Origin: Venturia oleaginea
Taxonomy: Eukaryota > Ascomycota > Dothideomycetes > Venturiales > Venturiaceae
Assembly: GCA_013176395.1 (NCBI GenBank)
Contig: JABMLP010000007.1
Span: 1,426,001 to 1,490,000, forward strand
Length of the DNA: 64,000 nucleotides
Reading direction: 5' to 3'
Positions 22,823-32,923 of the stretch are shown piece after piece (within the stretch, counting starts at the first letter, position 1; each line of letters starts with the position of its first letter). The position numbers were made by a program, and so were the translations under genes. Under the pieces are notes generated by a model. That model was given only the letters and a program-made list of their open reading frames with translations. It made no database searches and had not been told where the DNA came from.

Positions 22823-24249
22823 CTAAGGCAAGACGGGATTATTACAACACCAGGTCCCCCATTCCAGGAATCAGATCTCAGCGAAGTTGATAACCTTATC
22901 AACCAAGATGTCTTTGAAATCATCTTGTACGATGAAAAGAAGCATGGGAAAGGAGAGATCTTTGGTACAAGGTTTGTCCATGAGGTAAAAGGAAAAGGGA
23001 TCGCACCGTATGAGAAGTCAAGACTTGTCGTACAAGGATTTGGAGACAAAGGAAAGGAAGAAATCCTTACCCAATCGCCAACAATCCAAAGGATGAGCCA
23101 GAGATTCCTTCTTGCAATTGGACCTACCTTGATTTCCTACTTCAACGCCCAAGGAGAACTGCGAGATATTACCCAAGCTTACACCCAATCAAAGGACGAA
23201 CTGGAGCGAAAGATCTTCGCACGACTCCCAAAGGAAATGAAAATGTTCTTTCCAAAAGGGACCCTCCTTCTCATCAAGAGACCCTTGTACGGATTGGCTG
23301 AATCAGGACTCTACTGGTTCAAAACCTACCACTCCCATCATGTTAAGAACCTGCAAATGAAAATCTCATCGTACGATCCATGCCTCCTTCACACAAACTC
23401 AGGACCTCAAGACTTTGGAATTACAGGACTTCAAACGGACGATACTTTCAGCTTTGCTACCCCAGAGTTCTCCCGGCGGGAAGAGGAAGAACTAAGCAGA
23501 GCAACTTTTCGTGCGAAAGGAAAGACAATTCTTGCAGAGGATCAACCTATTGAATTCAATGGAGGGAGGATCCGCATAGAAGGACCTGATATTCTCTTTG
23601 AACAGAAAAACCAATCCGACCGACTTGAGTTAATTAACCCTCGCGCGAAGGATGCACAGCAGAGGTACGTCGAGCAACGTGCGAGAGGCGCATATATTGC
23701 TTCAACATGCCAACCCGAAGCATCGTACGACCTCTCTGTTGCAGCACAAATCAAGGAACCAACAGAGAAGGATATTGAGAAACTGAACACACGAATCCAG
23801 TGGCAGATGGACAACAAAAGACGAGGACTCAGATTCATCCCACTAGACTTCGCACGATCAAAGCTGTACGCATTCACAGATGGATCATTTGCAAACAACC
23901 AAGATCTTAGCTCCCAGCTAGGTTTCCTTATTGTTCTCGCTGAAGAGGTCTATTGTACAGAAACTGAATTTGAGATCCAAGGCAACATTATCCACTGGAG
24001 CTCAACTAAATGCAAGAGAGTCACTCGAAGCGTGCTGGGAAGCGAATTGTACGGAATGACAACAGGATTTGACAACGCTATCGCTATTAGTACGACCCTC
24101 CAACAGGTTACAGCATCCCTCGGGCTCGCACGAATTCCCCTTGTCCTCTGCTCAGACTCTAAGTCGTTGTACGACTGCCTTGTAAAGCTCGGAACAACAA
24201 CTGAGAAACGCCTCATGATTGATATTATGTCAATTCGAGAGTCGTACGA
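20104..24249. repeat. array of TCGYRCGA octamers inside the copia coding region
   Basis: By eye I count 24 exact TCGYRCGA sites. They start at 20104, 20329, 20403, 20594, 20705, 20983, 21068, 21343, 21546, 21576, 21782, 22062, 22082, 22332, 22573, 22631, 23217, 23369, 23509, 23641, 23723, 23850, 24126 and 24242. One-mismatch relatives occur throughout and extend upstream to the Gag start codon (CCGCACGA, 18928). Chance expectation for 4.1 kb is about 0.25 sites. The sites fall 9, 7 and 8 times in the three codon phases, so no common peptide explains them. The centres are TA (7), TG (7), CA (9) and CG (1). The function is unknown. Confidence 0.85.
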
Positions 24250-24409
24250 GAACAGGGAGATTTCCCAAATCCGCCGAATCAATGGGAAGGACAACCCAAG
24301 TGATGCCTTTACAAAAGGAAGCCCTAACGCTGCACTAGAGAAACTGATCTCTACCAACAAGCTTACAGTGCAAATGGAAGCTTTTGTTGATAGATATGAG
24401 GATCTGTAG
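22823..24409 (+). CDS. copia reverse transcriptase-RNase H region, in phase after the UAA
   Basis: The frame continues without another stop from 22823 to TAG 24407-24409. The first internal ATG is at 22925. Reverse transcriptase landmarks are FGTRFVHEVKGKG, SRLVVQGFGDKG, KRPLYGLAESG and LQTDDTF; the last replaces the usual YVDD box, as in other fungal copia elements. RNase H shows the four acidic residues in AFTDGSFANN, GSELYGM, CSDSKSLYD and NPSDAFTK. Expression would need readthrough of the UAA, an undetected start, or the stop is a mutation in this copy. The domains are otherwise complete. Confidence 0.9.
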   Translation, partial: LRQDGIITTPGPPFQESDLSEVDNLINQDVFEIILYDEKKHGKGEIFGTRFVHEVKGKGIAPYEKSRLVVQGFGDKGKEEILTQSPTIQRMSQRFLLAIGPTLISYFNAQGELRDITQAYTQSKDELERKIFARLPKEMKMFFPKGTLLLIKRPLYGLAESGLYWFKTYHSHHVKNLQMKISSYDPCLLHTNSGPQDFGITGLQTDDTFSFATPEFSRREEEELSRATFRAKGKTILAEDQPIEFNGGRIRIEGPDILFEQKNQSDRLELINPRAKDAQQRYVEQRARGAYIASTCQPEASYDLSVAAQIKEPTEKDIEKLNTRIQWQMDNKRRGLRFIPLDFARSKLYAFTDGSFANNQDLSSQLGFLIVLAEEVYCTETEFEIQGNIIHWSSTKCKRVTRSVLGSELYGMTTGFDNAIAISTTLQQVTASLGLARIPLVLCSDSKSLYDCLVKLGTTTEKRLMIDIMSIRESYENREISQIRRINGKDNPSDAFTKGSPNAALEKLISTNKLTVQMEAFVDRYEDL

Positions 24410-24583
24410 TACGCTAGTTGAACGAAGGAGAGTAGTTGTTGGTTTGAGTGATTTTATTGTTGGTTATTTAGGAAAGAATGAGTTGGAGAGTAGGAGGAAG
24501 GTCTGCATTATCGGGGCCACCTCTAGAGTCACATGGAGCGCAACACCATCACGACTTGCATCACGACAAGAAAAGACTCCCAG

Positions 24584-24752
24584 TGTCGTATCCTTGGCAC
24601 CGACAGGGGCGGTGCAATTTCTGCATCTCAAGGATACTTCAATGTTCGAAGAAGAACAAGAACAATCAAGAATACAAGAGACTTATCCATATATGTTTAT
24701 TTCATTATCATTTCATTACTATTTCATACACGTGTACAAAGCCGATCCAACA
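24584..24752 (+). repeat. 3' LTR of the copia element
   Basis: 169 bp. Identical by eye to the 5' LTR except that it lacks the 22-bp tandem duplication. Directly followed by the ATTAC target duplication at 24753-24757. Confidence 0.93.
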
Positions 24753-25776
24753 ATTACCTCCACCGTGTCTACATCGTTCTCCTCTCTTCCCCTCGTCTGA
24801 AATTATGAAGTCTTTGATGAGCAGATCGGTAAGCAGCGCTGTCAATATCTCAGTACAACCGGAGCATAAGAGTATGATTAGCAGGACTTTGTGCTCTTGA
24901 GAAGGTCTTTGCTAATGTTCGAGCTTATATACTAATCCTTTCCTGGGTAGGAATGACTAATTGAGCTGGTGGTGGACAATGCCGTTGTCCACAACGTAGA
25001 GTTCTGGCTACGGCTGTCATTCGATCGTGAAGGGGTAGAATATATGTCCCTCTTTGAAACCTAGAAAGGGATACGATGAAGCTTCATATCAAGTTATCCA
25101 ACCTACGTGTTGCGCCGCGCGAGTGAATTATCCTCCACCTCGAAGCCCGAAGACTTGCCACAGACAACCAGATTCTCCTCGAGCAAGCCGTTTCACCACA
25201 GCCCCCTTTAATCCCGTAACAGAATGCAATTACAAAGATAATCATCATCTTCTCACCACACTAATCAATCACCTCCTAATCACAAATCACCAATTCTATA
25301 CTTTCAACAATACCACTACCATCGAGAGTCCCTACTCTGCTTCGAATAAGAACAAGCATGGACCAAAACAGCTCAGCGAAGCCTGATCAAAGAAGTTGTG
25401 TTGTTCACTATGATATTGGAAGAATCTGCGAACCAAATTAGTTCTTATACTTTTCTTTTCGTGCATCATAGAGAGCTACGTGCGGTTACTGTGGGTGTCG
25501 ACAGTTTCAGTCTGCGATGTTGGGATATGTATTTGTGAAAGGTGAATCTCGATTGTAGCCGTGGTTGAGTTTGTGTGAAGTTGTATGAAAGCTCTGATTG
25601 ATCCTCGAATCAGGAACCATCAACGCATCAACAACCCAAAGGGAATCGATGAGAGTGGAAGAAATGCACTTTAAAAAAACGTATCCAGATGCTCCATTCA
25701 GAAGCCTGAGTGAGGGTCCATGACGGCGCCAAAGGCGTGCTACTTTTATTGGCACTGATGCAGATGATGGTGTTCA
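24753..25776. other. intergenic stretch between copia insertion and AAA fragment
   Basis: No supported gene. A short perfect hairpin (GTGGACAA, 5-nt loop, TTGTCCAC) lies at about 24970-24990. Pyrimidine- and AT-rich sequence covers 25120-25330. Confidence 0.45.
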
Positions 25777-26193
25777 TCAAGAAGTTATACAAGCAAAACT
25801 CACATCGATATTCCCAATATCAAGGCGAGAGGGAAGAATGGCACATAGGTCTTGGATGTAATGGTTAGTTGACTGAGAATTTAAGGAACAGGTCTTAATA
25901 AAAACACAATTCTGGTTATCTAGCATGAGTGACACACCAAGACTGCGACAAACCAGCTCGTTCCTCGCAATATCTTTCGGGTTTCGCTCTGCCACGAACA
26001 CATCAGCCTCATCAAGCAGGATCACAGCATCCCACTCTGTAGCCATCTCGAAAACTTTCTTGATATTGGCACTGAGAAGAGCAGGATTGGTACCGAGATC
26101 TTCGGCTTGCAGATAGTAGAGTGGACGGCGAGTCTTATCCGCTACAGCTTCGGCAGTAAGAGTATTTCCGGTTCCCGGTGGTCCACTGAGCAG
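25777..26193 (-). pseudogene. AAA+ ATPase gene, downstream fragment (Walker A and B)
   Basis: Reads LSGPPGTGNT, then RRPLYYLQAEDLG, ANIKKVFEMATEWDAVILLDEADVF and ERNPKDIARNELV, a close match to fungal AAA ATPases of the DUF7025 type. Walker B (ILLDEAD) is intact, but the Walker A Lys is Asn (AAT codon). After NELV the similarity is lost and the rest of the ATPase domain is missing. The upstream part of the same gene lies at 31358-32923, separated by the CACTA insertion. The base triplet CAG at 26191-26193 is one copy of the target duplication. Confidence 0.85.
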
Positions 26194-26204
26194 CACTACG
26201 GTCA
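26194..26204 (+). repeat. left terminal inverted repeat of the CACTA element
   Basis: CACTACGGTCA, the perfect inverse of 31347-31357, directly next to the CAG target duplication. Confidence 0.93.
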
Positions 26205-26454
26205 TAGAATTTTGTAGATTACAACGATTTTAGGTGTATTTTACATCTAGATTCCCGTGGCCGATTTCACCCTTTTTTGGTGTAATTTACAATGGAATCT
26301 CCGTTTTTTGGTGTACGTATCTTGTTACAATGCACTAGAAAATCCCGTAGATTACAATCCGTTCAAAAAGCAATATATTCTCGTGATCTCGGCGAGATTG
26401 CCGTGTCACTCATCACCACTAAATATAGTGTAATATAGCTAATATACAGTGATT

Positions 26455-29400
26455 TTAAGGCTCCAAACCATGCATTCTAACATAGTTCAAAGCCCCTACA
26501 ATAAGCCGTGACTTGCGCGTGCGATGGCCCTCATCTTTTTCCTCTAGAACCCCAATTAGGCAGTAGATACCTTCCACCTCAATGATCTCCTTTCTACCAT
26601 TCTCGTGAGCCACAGTAATCTGGTGTACGTAGTCTTCCAATTGAGGGTTCTTCCACCGTGTAATGAGCGCACATTGACGAGATCTGACCATGAAAAATGT
26701 TGATATTGAGCCGAAATTGCAGCGTGGATTGGCTGCAGTGCGGTAGCAGACATAGTGGTCCCTGCGATTGAGTTCAGTGACGTATTGTGACGAGATTGAG
26801 CCAATTGAGACGTCTTTTGAGAGTTTGCAGCGCTTGTAGTAGATTATACGATACCTCGCGATCCTTGGCGTTATGGAGTTGACGATTTTGGCCAGATCTG
26901 AACGCATTCTACGGCTTAGATAGTGATATCTTTTGAATACGACATCTCCATCGACGTCATCGATCTCGTCGCTCAATGGCCGCCGCTGGCCACTGACTCG
27001 AGGGTATGGCGTAGGATCCTCGATATCGGGGTGTAGTCGATTACCATCGGTGGTCTCAAGTAACATTATATGGTTGAGCTGTTCTACTCGTAATAGACCG
27101 TTACCAATCGACTTATCGATTTGTGACTTGCTTGTACCGTGACTCTTTGCCGCAAAACAGTATCTTTCGAGTGGATATGACCAATAGTAACGGCAAGGGC
27201 CGTTTTTTCTGATGATATCGGGTAGATGTAGAAGCCAGTGATGGTTGATTGAGCAAGCCATTAACCTCTCCGGTACGTTACCGTAGTAGATTCGCTGATA
27301 TTGGCTCACAAATCTGTATACAAACATCTCGAGATCGTTGAGTTGTTCAGGTGTAACAGATTCTGCAGTAGCAATATACCAGATCTCGTATAAATCGCAA
27401 AGATTTGAGTATGCAGGGCCATATAGATGACCGTGTAGAAGCGATATCCCATAGGTCTCAAGAAAGTCCTGCCATTCAGCCGATTTGAAGCCACGAATAT
27501 GGTCGAATTTCCCTGGCATCCAGCACATTTTGGTGGGCATTGTAGTACGAGATTGACGTAGAGTCTTCGAGACGATATTCGCTACCGATGAGTTGAAAAG
27601 ATAGTCACTACCTGGTGTATAGGTATCGTGATCTTTCTTATCTGTATTGATCCGAGTACCGTTCCAGGTTTTCCAGAGAGTCTTCATGATATTGAGTGGA
27701 ATACAATGCATAAGATCCACAGGGAAGCTATCAGGGAAGTGGAGGGTATCTAGTTCTAAGAGGATGCTTTTTCGTACAACTCCTAGGTTTGTTAGTCAAT
27801 GCTGATTAATTGAATTGGTATGAGTAGATCTCCACGCCAAGGCGTCAAAATAGTCATGAAATAAGGCTTTTTGTTAGTAAAACGGCTTAATAATCATACT
27901 ATCTCGTAGAAGTATGCTGAGGGTGATTCTAACTGGTCCGGTACTTACCAACAAGATCTGCCCAACCCTTACCAAGCAACAATGTATCCTCAATCTCTTG
28001 ACGTAAGGCTTCTCTACAATGTAGATTACCCTTTAATTGATGCTCTGTATGAGGAACATAATAAGTCTTTTGCCCTGGCGACCATTTGGCTCGAATATAG
28101 CAGAATCTACAAGGACTCATTGCATTACCGGGGTGCTTCATTCCGCAGAGCTCAGATACTGCAGGGCCATCACCTATATGGTAGGTTAGTTAGCTAAAAA
28201 AAGAATCTAGACTATTGAATGAAGTTGAAATAAATATTATTATAGATGTCTCCGGTAACCGAATGACCATATATTGAAATAGAGAGGGACTTACCACAAA
28301 CCAACACCACATTCGCTCGCATCGTGAACTCTCTACCACGGTATTTATTGTGTGCCTTGACCCCAGTTTTGAGAAGTTTGAGCTCGTCAACGAGAGGCCT
28401 TAGATAGCTGTCAATATCCTCATGTTTGTTGGGCCCTGGAATGACGAGAGAGAGTAATATATTACCCTTCTTATAGCGAATCGATGGTGGTAGATTATAG
28501 TTGACGAGGATGACTGGGCTGACCGAGTGATTGCCCGATTTGATAGCTTGAACGCCATCATAATGTAGTGCAAAAGCGATGTCAGTTGGTCGCTTGAAAT
28601 AGCCTTCTTTTCTGAGATCTCGGTACCTTTCGCCGGACCACCAGTCATCACAGACTAATGGTAACTGGTCAATAGGGTTGATCCAGTACTTTTGGTGGTG
28701 TTTTTGGAGGGTCTCTGCTCGTATAGCCGATTGGAATTGATACCTGAGGCGAGGTATAAGAGGGATATATAGGAAGGTTTTTCGTGCACGGCGAGTGCTA
28801 TAGTAATAACGAGGTTCGTTACAACCACTGCAACCCTCTAGATTAGCGTAATCGCCAGTGTATGCAATACAACTCTTGATACAGCAGTCAAAGGTTCTAC
28901 CCTCGAGCCTCGTCAGTGCCGTAAGAACATCGCCGCGGCGGCGTAGATCTGGCAACTGTGTAGACCACCCATCCTCGACGATATAGCGTAGCATATTGTA
29001 TTGTTCTCGGCTGACATGGTAATCAACCCATTCAGAGAGTTGTAGATACCGTAATTGGGCGTCGGAGAGTTGACGTACTTAAAGAAAGTTAGCTTTATGT
29101 TAACTTGGGGACCTCCAGCGTAAATGAAAGGCCAATTCTGCTAAGAGGACGTTACAGGGATTAAAATTAGTGTAGAATGAGGTTATATCGTCCTCGAAAA
29201 GAATTGAAGTTGCTCAATCGCTGAAGGTTCCTATTTATCTCAAAGTTAACTTTAACTTACTTCGCTCAAAGTCGATTCCATCACCAACATCGATATCAGA
29301 ATCGTAATCTAGTGGCTCATTCTGCTCATTCTGAGGGCTTGGCGGGGTGTGAGACTCATCATCGACTATCTCGTCATCGGTCTCGATGCCGGCGGGCTCA

Positions 29401-29534
29401 TCTGCAGCGTTATAGGTAGGAAGATTGAGGTTTTGACGTCGTATCCAAGCCTCACGATGTCTTGTACGAGTCCGGATAGAACATCGATGTATAGATTCGC
29501 CGAGATCTCGTTCAAAAAAGCAGAATACAGCCAT
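26455..29534 (-). CDS. Tnp2-type CACTA transposase
   Basis: Four exons on the minus strand: 29534-29261, 29077-28295, 28173-27949 and 27782-26455. All introns are GTAAGT..AG and in phase, giving 869 aa. The N-terminus has SIHRCSIRTRTRHRE. Next come FDCCIKSCIAYTGDYANLEGC and CNEPRYY, the Cys cluster typical of Tnp2. These are followed by VCDDWWSGERYRDL, IAFALHYDGVQAIKSG, GDGPAVSEL and KHPGNAMSPCRFC. The last exon has VDLMHCIPLNIMKTLW and a C-terminal region like the DUF4218 part of plant and fungal Tnp2 proteins. It acts on the element's CACTA ends by cut-and-paste in the nucleus. It is divergent from the 29784 gene, with 249 bp between starts. Confidence 0.88.
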
Positions 29535-29783
29535 TTTTGGTATGTCAGCGAGAGTGATGTGTTCGAGTCACAATAGAGGTGTGAGATTCTGAGGCTACCG
29601 GCCGCAGAATCCACCTCCGGATTGACTCGAGACGTTTGAAACGGCTACTGATTCGGACATATCGTTATTGTTGGTGTATGAAACGGTCTAGGTGTCATGC
29701 TAAGGTGGGGTTGAGGTGTATAATAGGAGAATCTAGCTGTAGATAATTCTACCTTCACGATTACAACCTTTCAAAGACTTATA

Positions 29784-31043
29784 ATGGCGCCAAAAACAGC
29801 TTTGAGTGAACGCCCGATTGAGCAACCTCTTGATACCGAGATCACCACCTTGGCAGACATCCTCGTCACCATTAATCTGGCCGTGCGGAACTACCCGGAG
29901 AATATTCGCAAGGAGCTGATTGCAGACTATAAATCTGCGGTAGCGAAGTCACTCAATATCGCGAGATCTTATAGTCAAAAGGAGTCGGTTCCGATTCGCA
30001 ATGGTGATGGGACTCTGAATCTTGAAGCGTTAGTAACTACTCAATATCTCATCAAAGAAAGCTACTTATCTCTCTCTTTTAGTACATGTTTTAATCCCGT
30101 TAAGCAAACCAAGCCTTTTAAATCTCAGAGTCATACAGATCGTCAAAATCTGTTCACCGCCCTCCATACCGAAAGTCCTACTCTATCCAGATACGTAGGC
30201 TATTGGCCCTCCGCAGCGTTACTAAAGATCAAGTTGGACTATATTCGTACCGAAGAGTGCCGACGAAGAAAGGTTATAATGACACCAAAGGTTCCTCGAA
30301 AAAATGGCAGGGCAAAGTTGAAATCTACACCGATATCTACACCAACTTCATTAGCAAGTCAAGACACCGAGGGTGCCAGAATGATCGATTTTACACCTTC
30401 AAAGCCATCAAAACAGTCCTCTCATGTCGCCGAGGTGCTTGCTACACCTGGTATCTATTCGAGGTCGGTTTCTGCCGAGCCATCTTTGCCATATACATAC
30501 GACGATGAGGCCGCCGATTTCGAGGACTCTCAGGATCAGATCAATATCGATGATGATATTAGCGTCTATAGCGATGACCAACGCGATGACTACGCCGCTC
30601 GAATTGACGAGATTGATGGCGACCTTGAAGCGCTAGATTCTACTCTACAATCTACTCAGATAGCCTCGAAAAAGCGCAAGGAACGAGACCCTCAAGACCC
30701 TACTCTTATATTGGCCCCGAGTGCTAAAAGAAGCTTTCAAAAAACGTCAATTGTGGTGGATTTTAACGATAATAACGAGAGAAAGAGAGCTGAAAAGAAA
30801 GATTCTTTGGCCAAACAAGCTCTTGCATTGAAAAAGAAGACACAGCAAGATGCAGCCCTGGTACGTCAGAAAGGAAGCAGTTGGTCCAAGTCACTGAGTG
30901 GCCAATTACCCGAAATTGACGAAGAATCAGAGTCATGGTATATCATCGCTTCCACGGTATCTAACAAGAAGATGGCATTTGGAAGAGTCTGCACGTACGA
31001 GTGCTTCATTGGGGCAAAGACCCTGGACGCGGAGGATGCATAG
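29784..31043 (+). CDS. second protein of the CACTA element (accessory, unknown)
   Basis: Single open frame of 419 aa from ATG 29784 to TAG 31041-31043, wholly within the transposon and divergent from the transposase. The N-terminal 160 residues look folded and helical (ADILVTINLAVRNYPENIRKELIADY). The middle is basic and Ser/Pro-rich (RKNGRAKLKSTPISTPTS), followed by an acidic stretch (INIDDDISVYSDDQRDDY). Near the C-terminus are an NLS-like KKRKER and a Lys-rich coiled-coil-like helix (ERKRAEKKDSLAKQALALKKK). The position recalls the second gene of plant CACTA elements (TnpA-like end-binding proteins), but I see no sequence similarity to them. The function is inference. Confidence 0.75.
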   Translation: MAPKTALSERPIEQPLDTEITTLADILVTINLAVRNYPENIRKELIADYKSAVAKSLNIARSYSQKESVPIRNGDGTLNLEALVTTQYLIKESYLSLSFSTCFNPVKQTKPFKSQSHTDRQNLFTALHTESPTLSRYVGYWPSAALLKIKLDYIRTEECRRRKVIMTPKVPRKNGRAKLKSTPISTPTSLASQDTEGARMIDFTPSKPSKQSSHVAEVLATPGIYSRSVSAEPSLPYTYDDEAADFEDSQDQINIDDDISVYSDDQRDDYAARIDEIDGDLEALDSTLQSTQIASKKRKERDPQDPTLILAPSAKRSFQKTSIVVDFNDNNERKRAEKKDSLAKQALALKKKTQQDAALVRQKGSSWSKSLSGQLPEIDEESESWYIIASTVSNKKMAFGRVCTYECFIGAKTLDAEDA

Positions 31044-31346
31044 CCCCCAGTTTAGGGCCTGGATTGGAGGCTATCTGCCTATGTCGCTGTAATTATATAG
31101 TTAATCTGGTGATAGAGCTAGATTTGTCGTTGTTTTTGCGGCGATGCGGCGATGCAGTGCACGTGACTTTGGGGGGGGGGGATCTCCCCGCCAAAAACCA
31201 AAAAAAAGGGCTGAAATTTACAATAGACTGAATGCTAGATTGTTTACGAACTTTTTTTGAGTACAATGAGAATTCCTGAGACAAATCCCGTAAAAAACGG
31301 TGATTTGGTTGTATTTTCCGTGATTTTGGCGTTTACAATGTGTTTG

Positions 31347-31357
31347 TGACCGTAGTG
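31347..31357 (-). repeat. right terminal inverted repeat of the CACTA element
   Basis: TGACCGTAGTG, the perfect inverse of the left end, followed by CAG (31358-31360). Confidence 0.93.
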
Positions 31358-32923
31358 CAGAAGGATGAGACCTTGGCCCTTGCCCATGATCACATCTTCG
31401 ATGCCCTGTTTGGTACGCTTGTGGTTGTCGACAAAAGATAGAACGAGATCTTTTTGTTCTTCTGGGTACATCAAATGGTCGTAGGTCTCGTCATTCCAAT
31501 GCATGGGCTTGATATCATCAACATAAAAGCTTACTGTGATTATGTTAGCTTGTACAGCTCGGGAATCCCAGATTTAAAGACTCACGCCAAAGTTTGCTCT
31601 TTAGTGCATAACCCACTAGGATAGGGGATAAGAAGACAATATCATCTTTCCTGGCAAGCCATACATGCGTCTTTGCTTTTCTTCTGCTCGGCCTCGGTCA
31701 AGCGGTTGATGTAGGGATCGTCCTTGGAATCGGCTGTCACGGGCTGACCATCCCAACGATTCCTTCTCGACTTCTTAGCTAATTTCGCTTTTTCGGCTGC
31801 GGCGTTTCGTCGTAATGCAGCATGGTGCTTATTATACCCGTAAACGTCAACAAGGATGCGTCCATCAACATTGTGCTTTTCGTTCTTCGTGCCGTCATCA
31901 ATACAAACTCCAAGGCCAGAGTACTCGCAGTAAGTCAAGCCTTGGTAGTCTAGGACCCGCTCCCCCGAGCGCTCAATCTTGACTTGATTTGCGTTGCGTC
32001 TTTGCTGAAAGATAGCGGATAGTGGGCCGGTTCAGTAACTGGCTGGTCCCCTTCAAAAGCCCTGATATCATACTTGATTTCATTCCAGGTGAAAGTCTCG
32101 CCATCGAAAGCAATCTCCTCGGCCTTGACGATTAAATGAACATCACCAGAATTGTCCTTTAGGTATTCGGTGTCGACCACTTTGCAAAGCTTCTCGCAAT
32201 CCTTGTCCGGCGAGTATACAATGCAGTCTTTTGCGAAATAAGTCCAGGCAAGATTGAAGGAGATGAGGCCACTGGACTGTAAATTCTCTAGTTGTACTTT
32301 CATTGATCCGAAAACTTCGCCCATGACTTTAATCAAAAGTTGAAGATGAGATTCCTGACTTTCGTCGGTGTTGCTTCGAGCTAGCGCAGCTATCTCGTCG
32401 TAGTAGAACCACAATGGTCGGAAGGGATGTTTGAATGTCGCGATCTCCGTAGGCTCAAGATGAACGTCCTCCTTCTGAAGAATGTCCTTGAGAGCGGCGA
32501 TGAGGATCGAGCTTTGGATCTCGATCATATGGTATCTGAGAAAGAACTTTCCGTTGGTGACGGGCTGCTCGATGTCCTTAATCTTGTATACCTTGATCGC
32601 GAGTCGGTCATTGGCTTTTGCGACCTTCTTGCTCAGCAGCTTGCGAAGCGTTTCGGTCCAATCAAAGTAGGTCGCACTGCTGTCTTTGCCTTCGTAGAAC
32701 TACAATGATTTTAATTTTGGTAATGCAATCGGAAAGAAGTGCCCACAGTTTTCAGCACTGGATCGGCATCGAGAGTCTGTACAGGCTGGTTCGCGGCGGC
32801 CTCTGGGTCCGAGTTATCGATGTATAAGTCGCTGTAGTAGTCCTCAACATTCCTGCCGCTAAAAGAAGAGAACTTCTCCTTCAACGATCGAGTCGCGTCG
32901 GAGATGTCGCTGCGAGTGAACAT
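31358..32923 (-). pseudogene. AAA+ ATPase gene, upstream part (DUF7025-like), interrupted
   Basis: The minus-strand start is ATG 32923. Exon 1 ends at 32747, then a 47-nt intron, then exon 2 from 32699 with YFDWTETLRKLLSKK, HPFRPLWFYYDEI and FNLAWTYFAKDCIVYSPDKDCEKLC, which is typical of fungal DUF7025 AAA proteins. A run of five G near 31966 breaks the frame between SARG and RVLDYQGLTYCEYSG, and a second break lies near 31660 before DDIVFLSPILVGYALKSKLW. A 52-nt intron (31534-31585) follows, and then SFYVDDIKPMHWNDETYDHL to GLILL. The CACTA element begins there. The ATPase core continues at 26193 downwards. With two frame breaks, an insertion and a mutated Walker A, it is a pseudogene. Confidence 0.85.

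Larger units (their letters stand above)
18567..24752 (+). mobile_element. full-length Ty1/copia LTR retrotransposon
   Basis: The 6186-bp element has LTRs of 191 bp (18567-18757) and 169 bp (24584-24752), both beginning TG and ending CA. It is flanked by a perfect 5-bp duplication ATTAC (18562-18566 and 24753-24757). Apart from one 22-bp tandem duplication present only in the 5' LTR, I see no difference between the LTRs, which indicates recent insertion. The order gag, protease, integrase, reverse transcriptase, RNase H is that of copia. A possible primer-binding region starts near 18765 (TGGTTGCAAGG), and a weak purine stretch precedes the 3' LTR. All catalytic residues I can check are present; the only break is one in-frame TAA at 22820. 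Confidence 0.95.
26194..31357. mobile_element. complete CACTA (EnSpm/CMC) DNA transposon
   Basis: The 5164-bp element begins CACTACGGTCA (26194-26204) and ends with the exact inverse TGACCGTAGTG (31347-31357). It is flanked by 3-bp direct repeats CAG (26191-26193 and 31358-31360), as expected for CACTA elements. Removing it with one CAG joins two halves of an AAA ATPase in frame. Subterminal sequences at both ends carry repeated TTTACA/TGTAAA-like motifs and a shared AAATCCCGTA. It carries a Tnp2 transposase on the minus strand and a second gene on the plus strand. Intact ends and coding regions suggest a young, possibly active copy. Confidence 0.95.

Noticed and set aside
23921..24360. Long open frames on the minus strand of the copia element
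   Set aside because: They are shadows of the RT-RNase H frame without motifs of their own.
25507..25755. Minus-strand frame downstream of the AAA fragment as its missing C-terminus
   Set aside because: Shows none of the expected AAA sensor or lid motifs.
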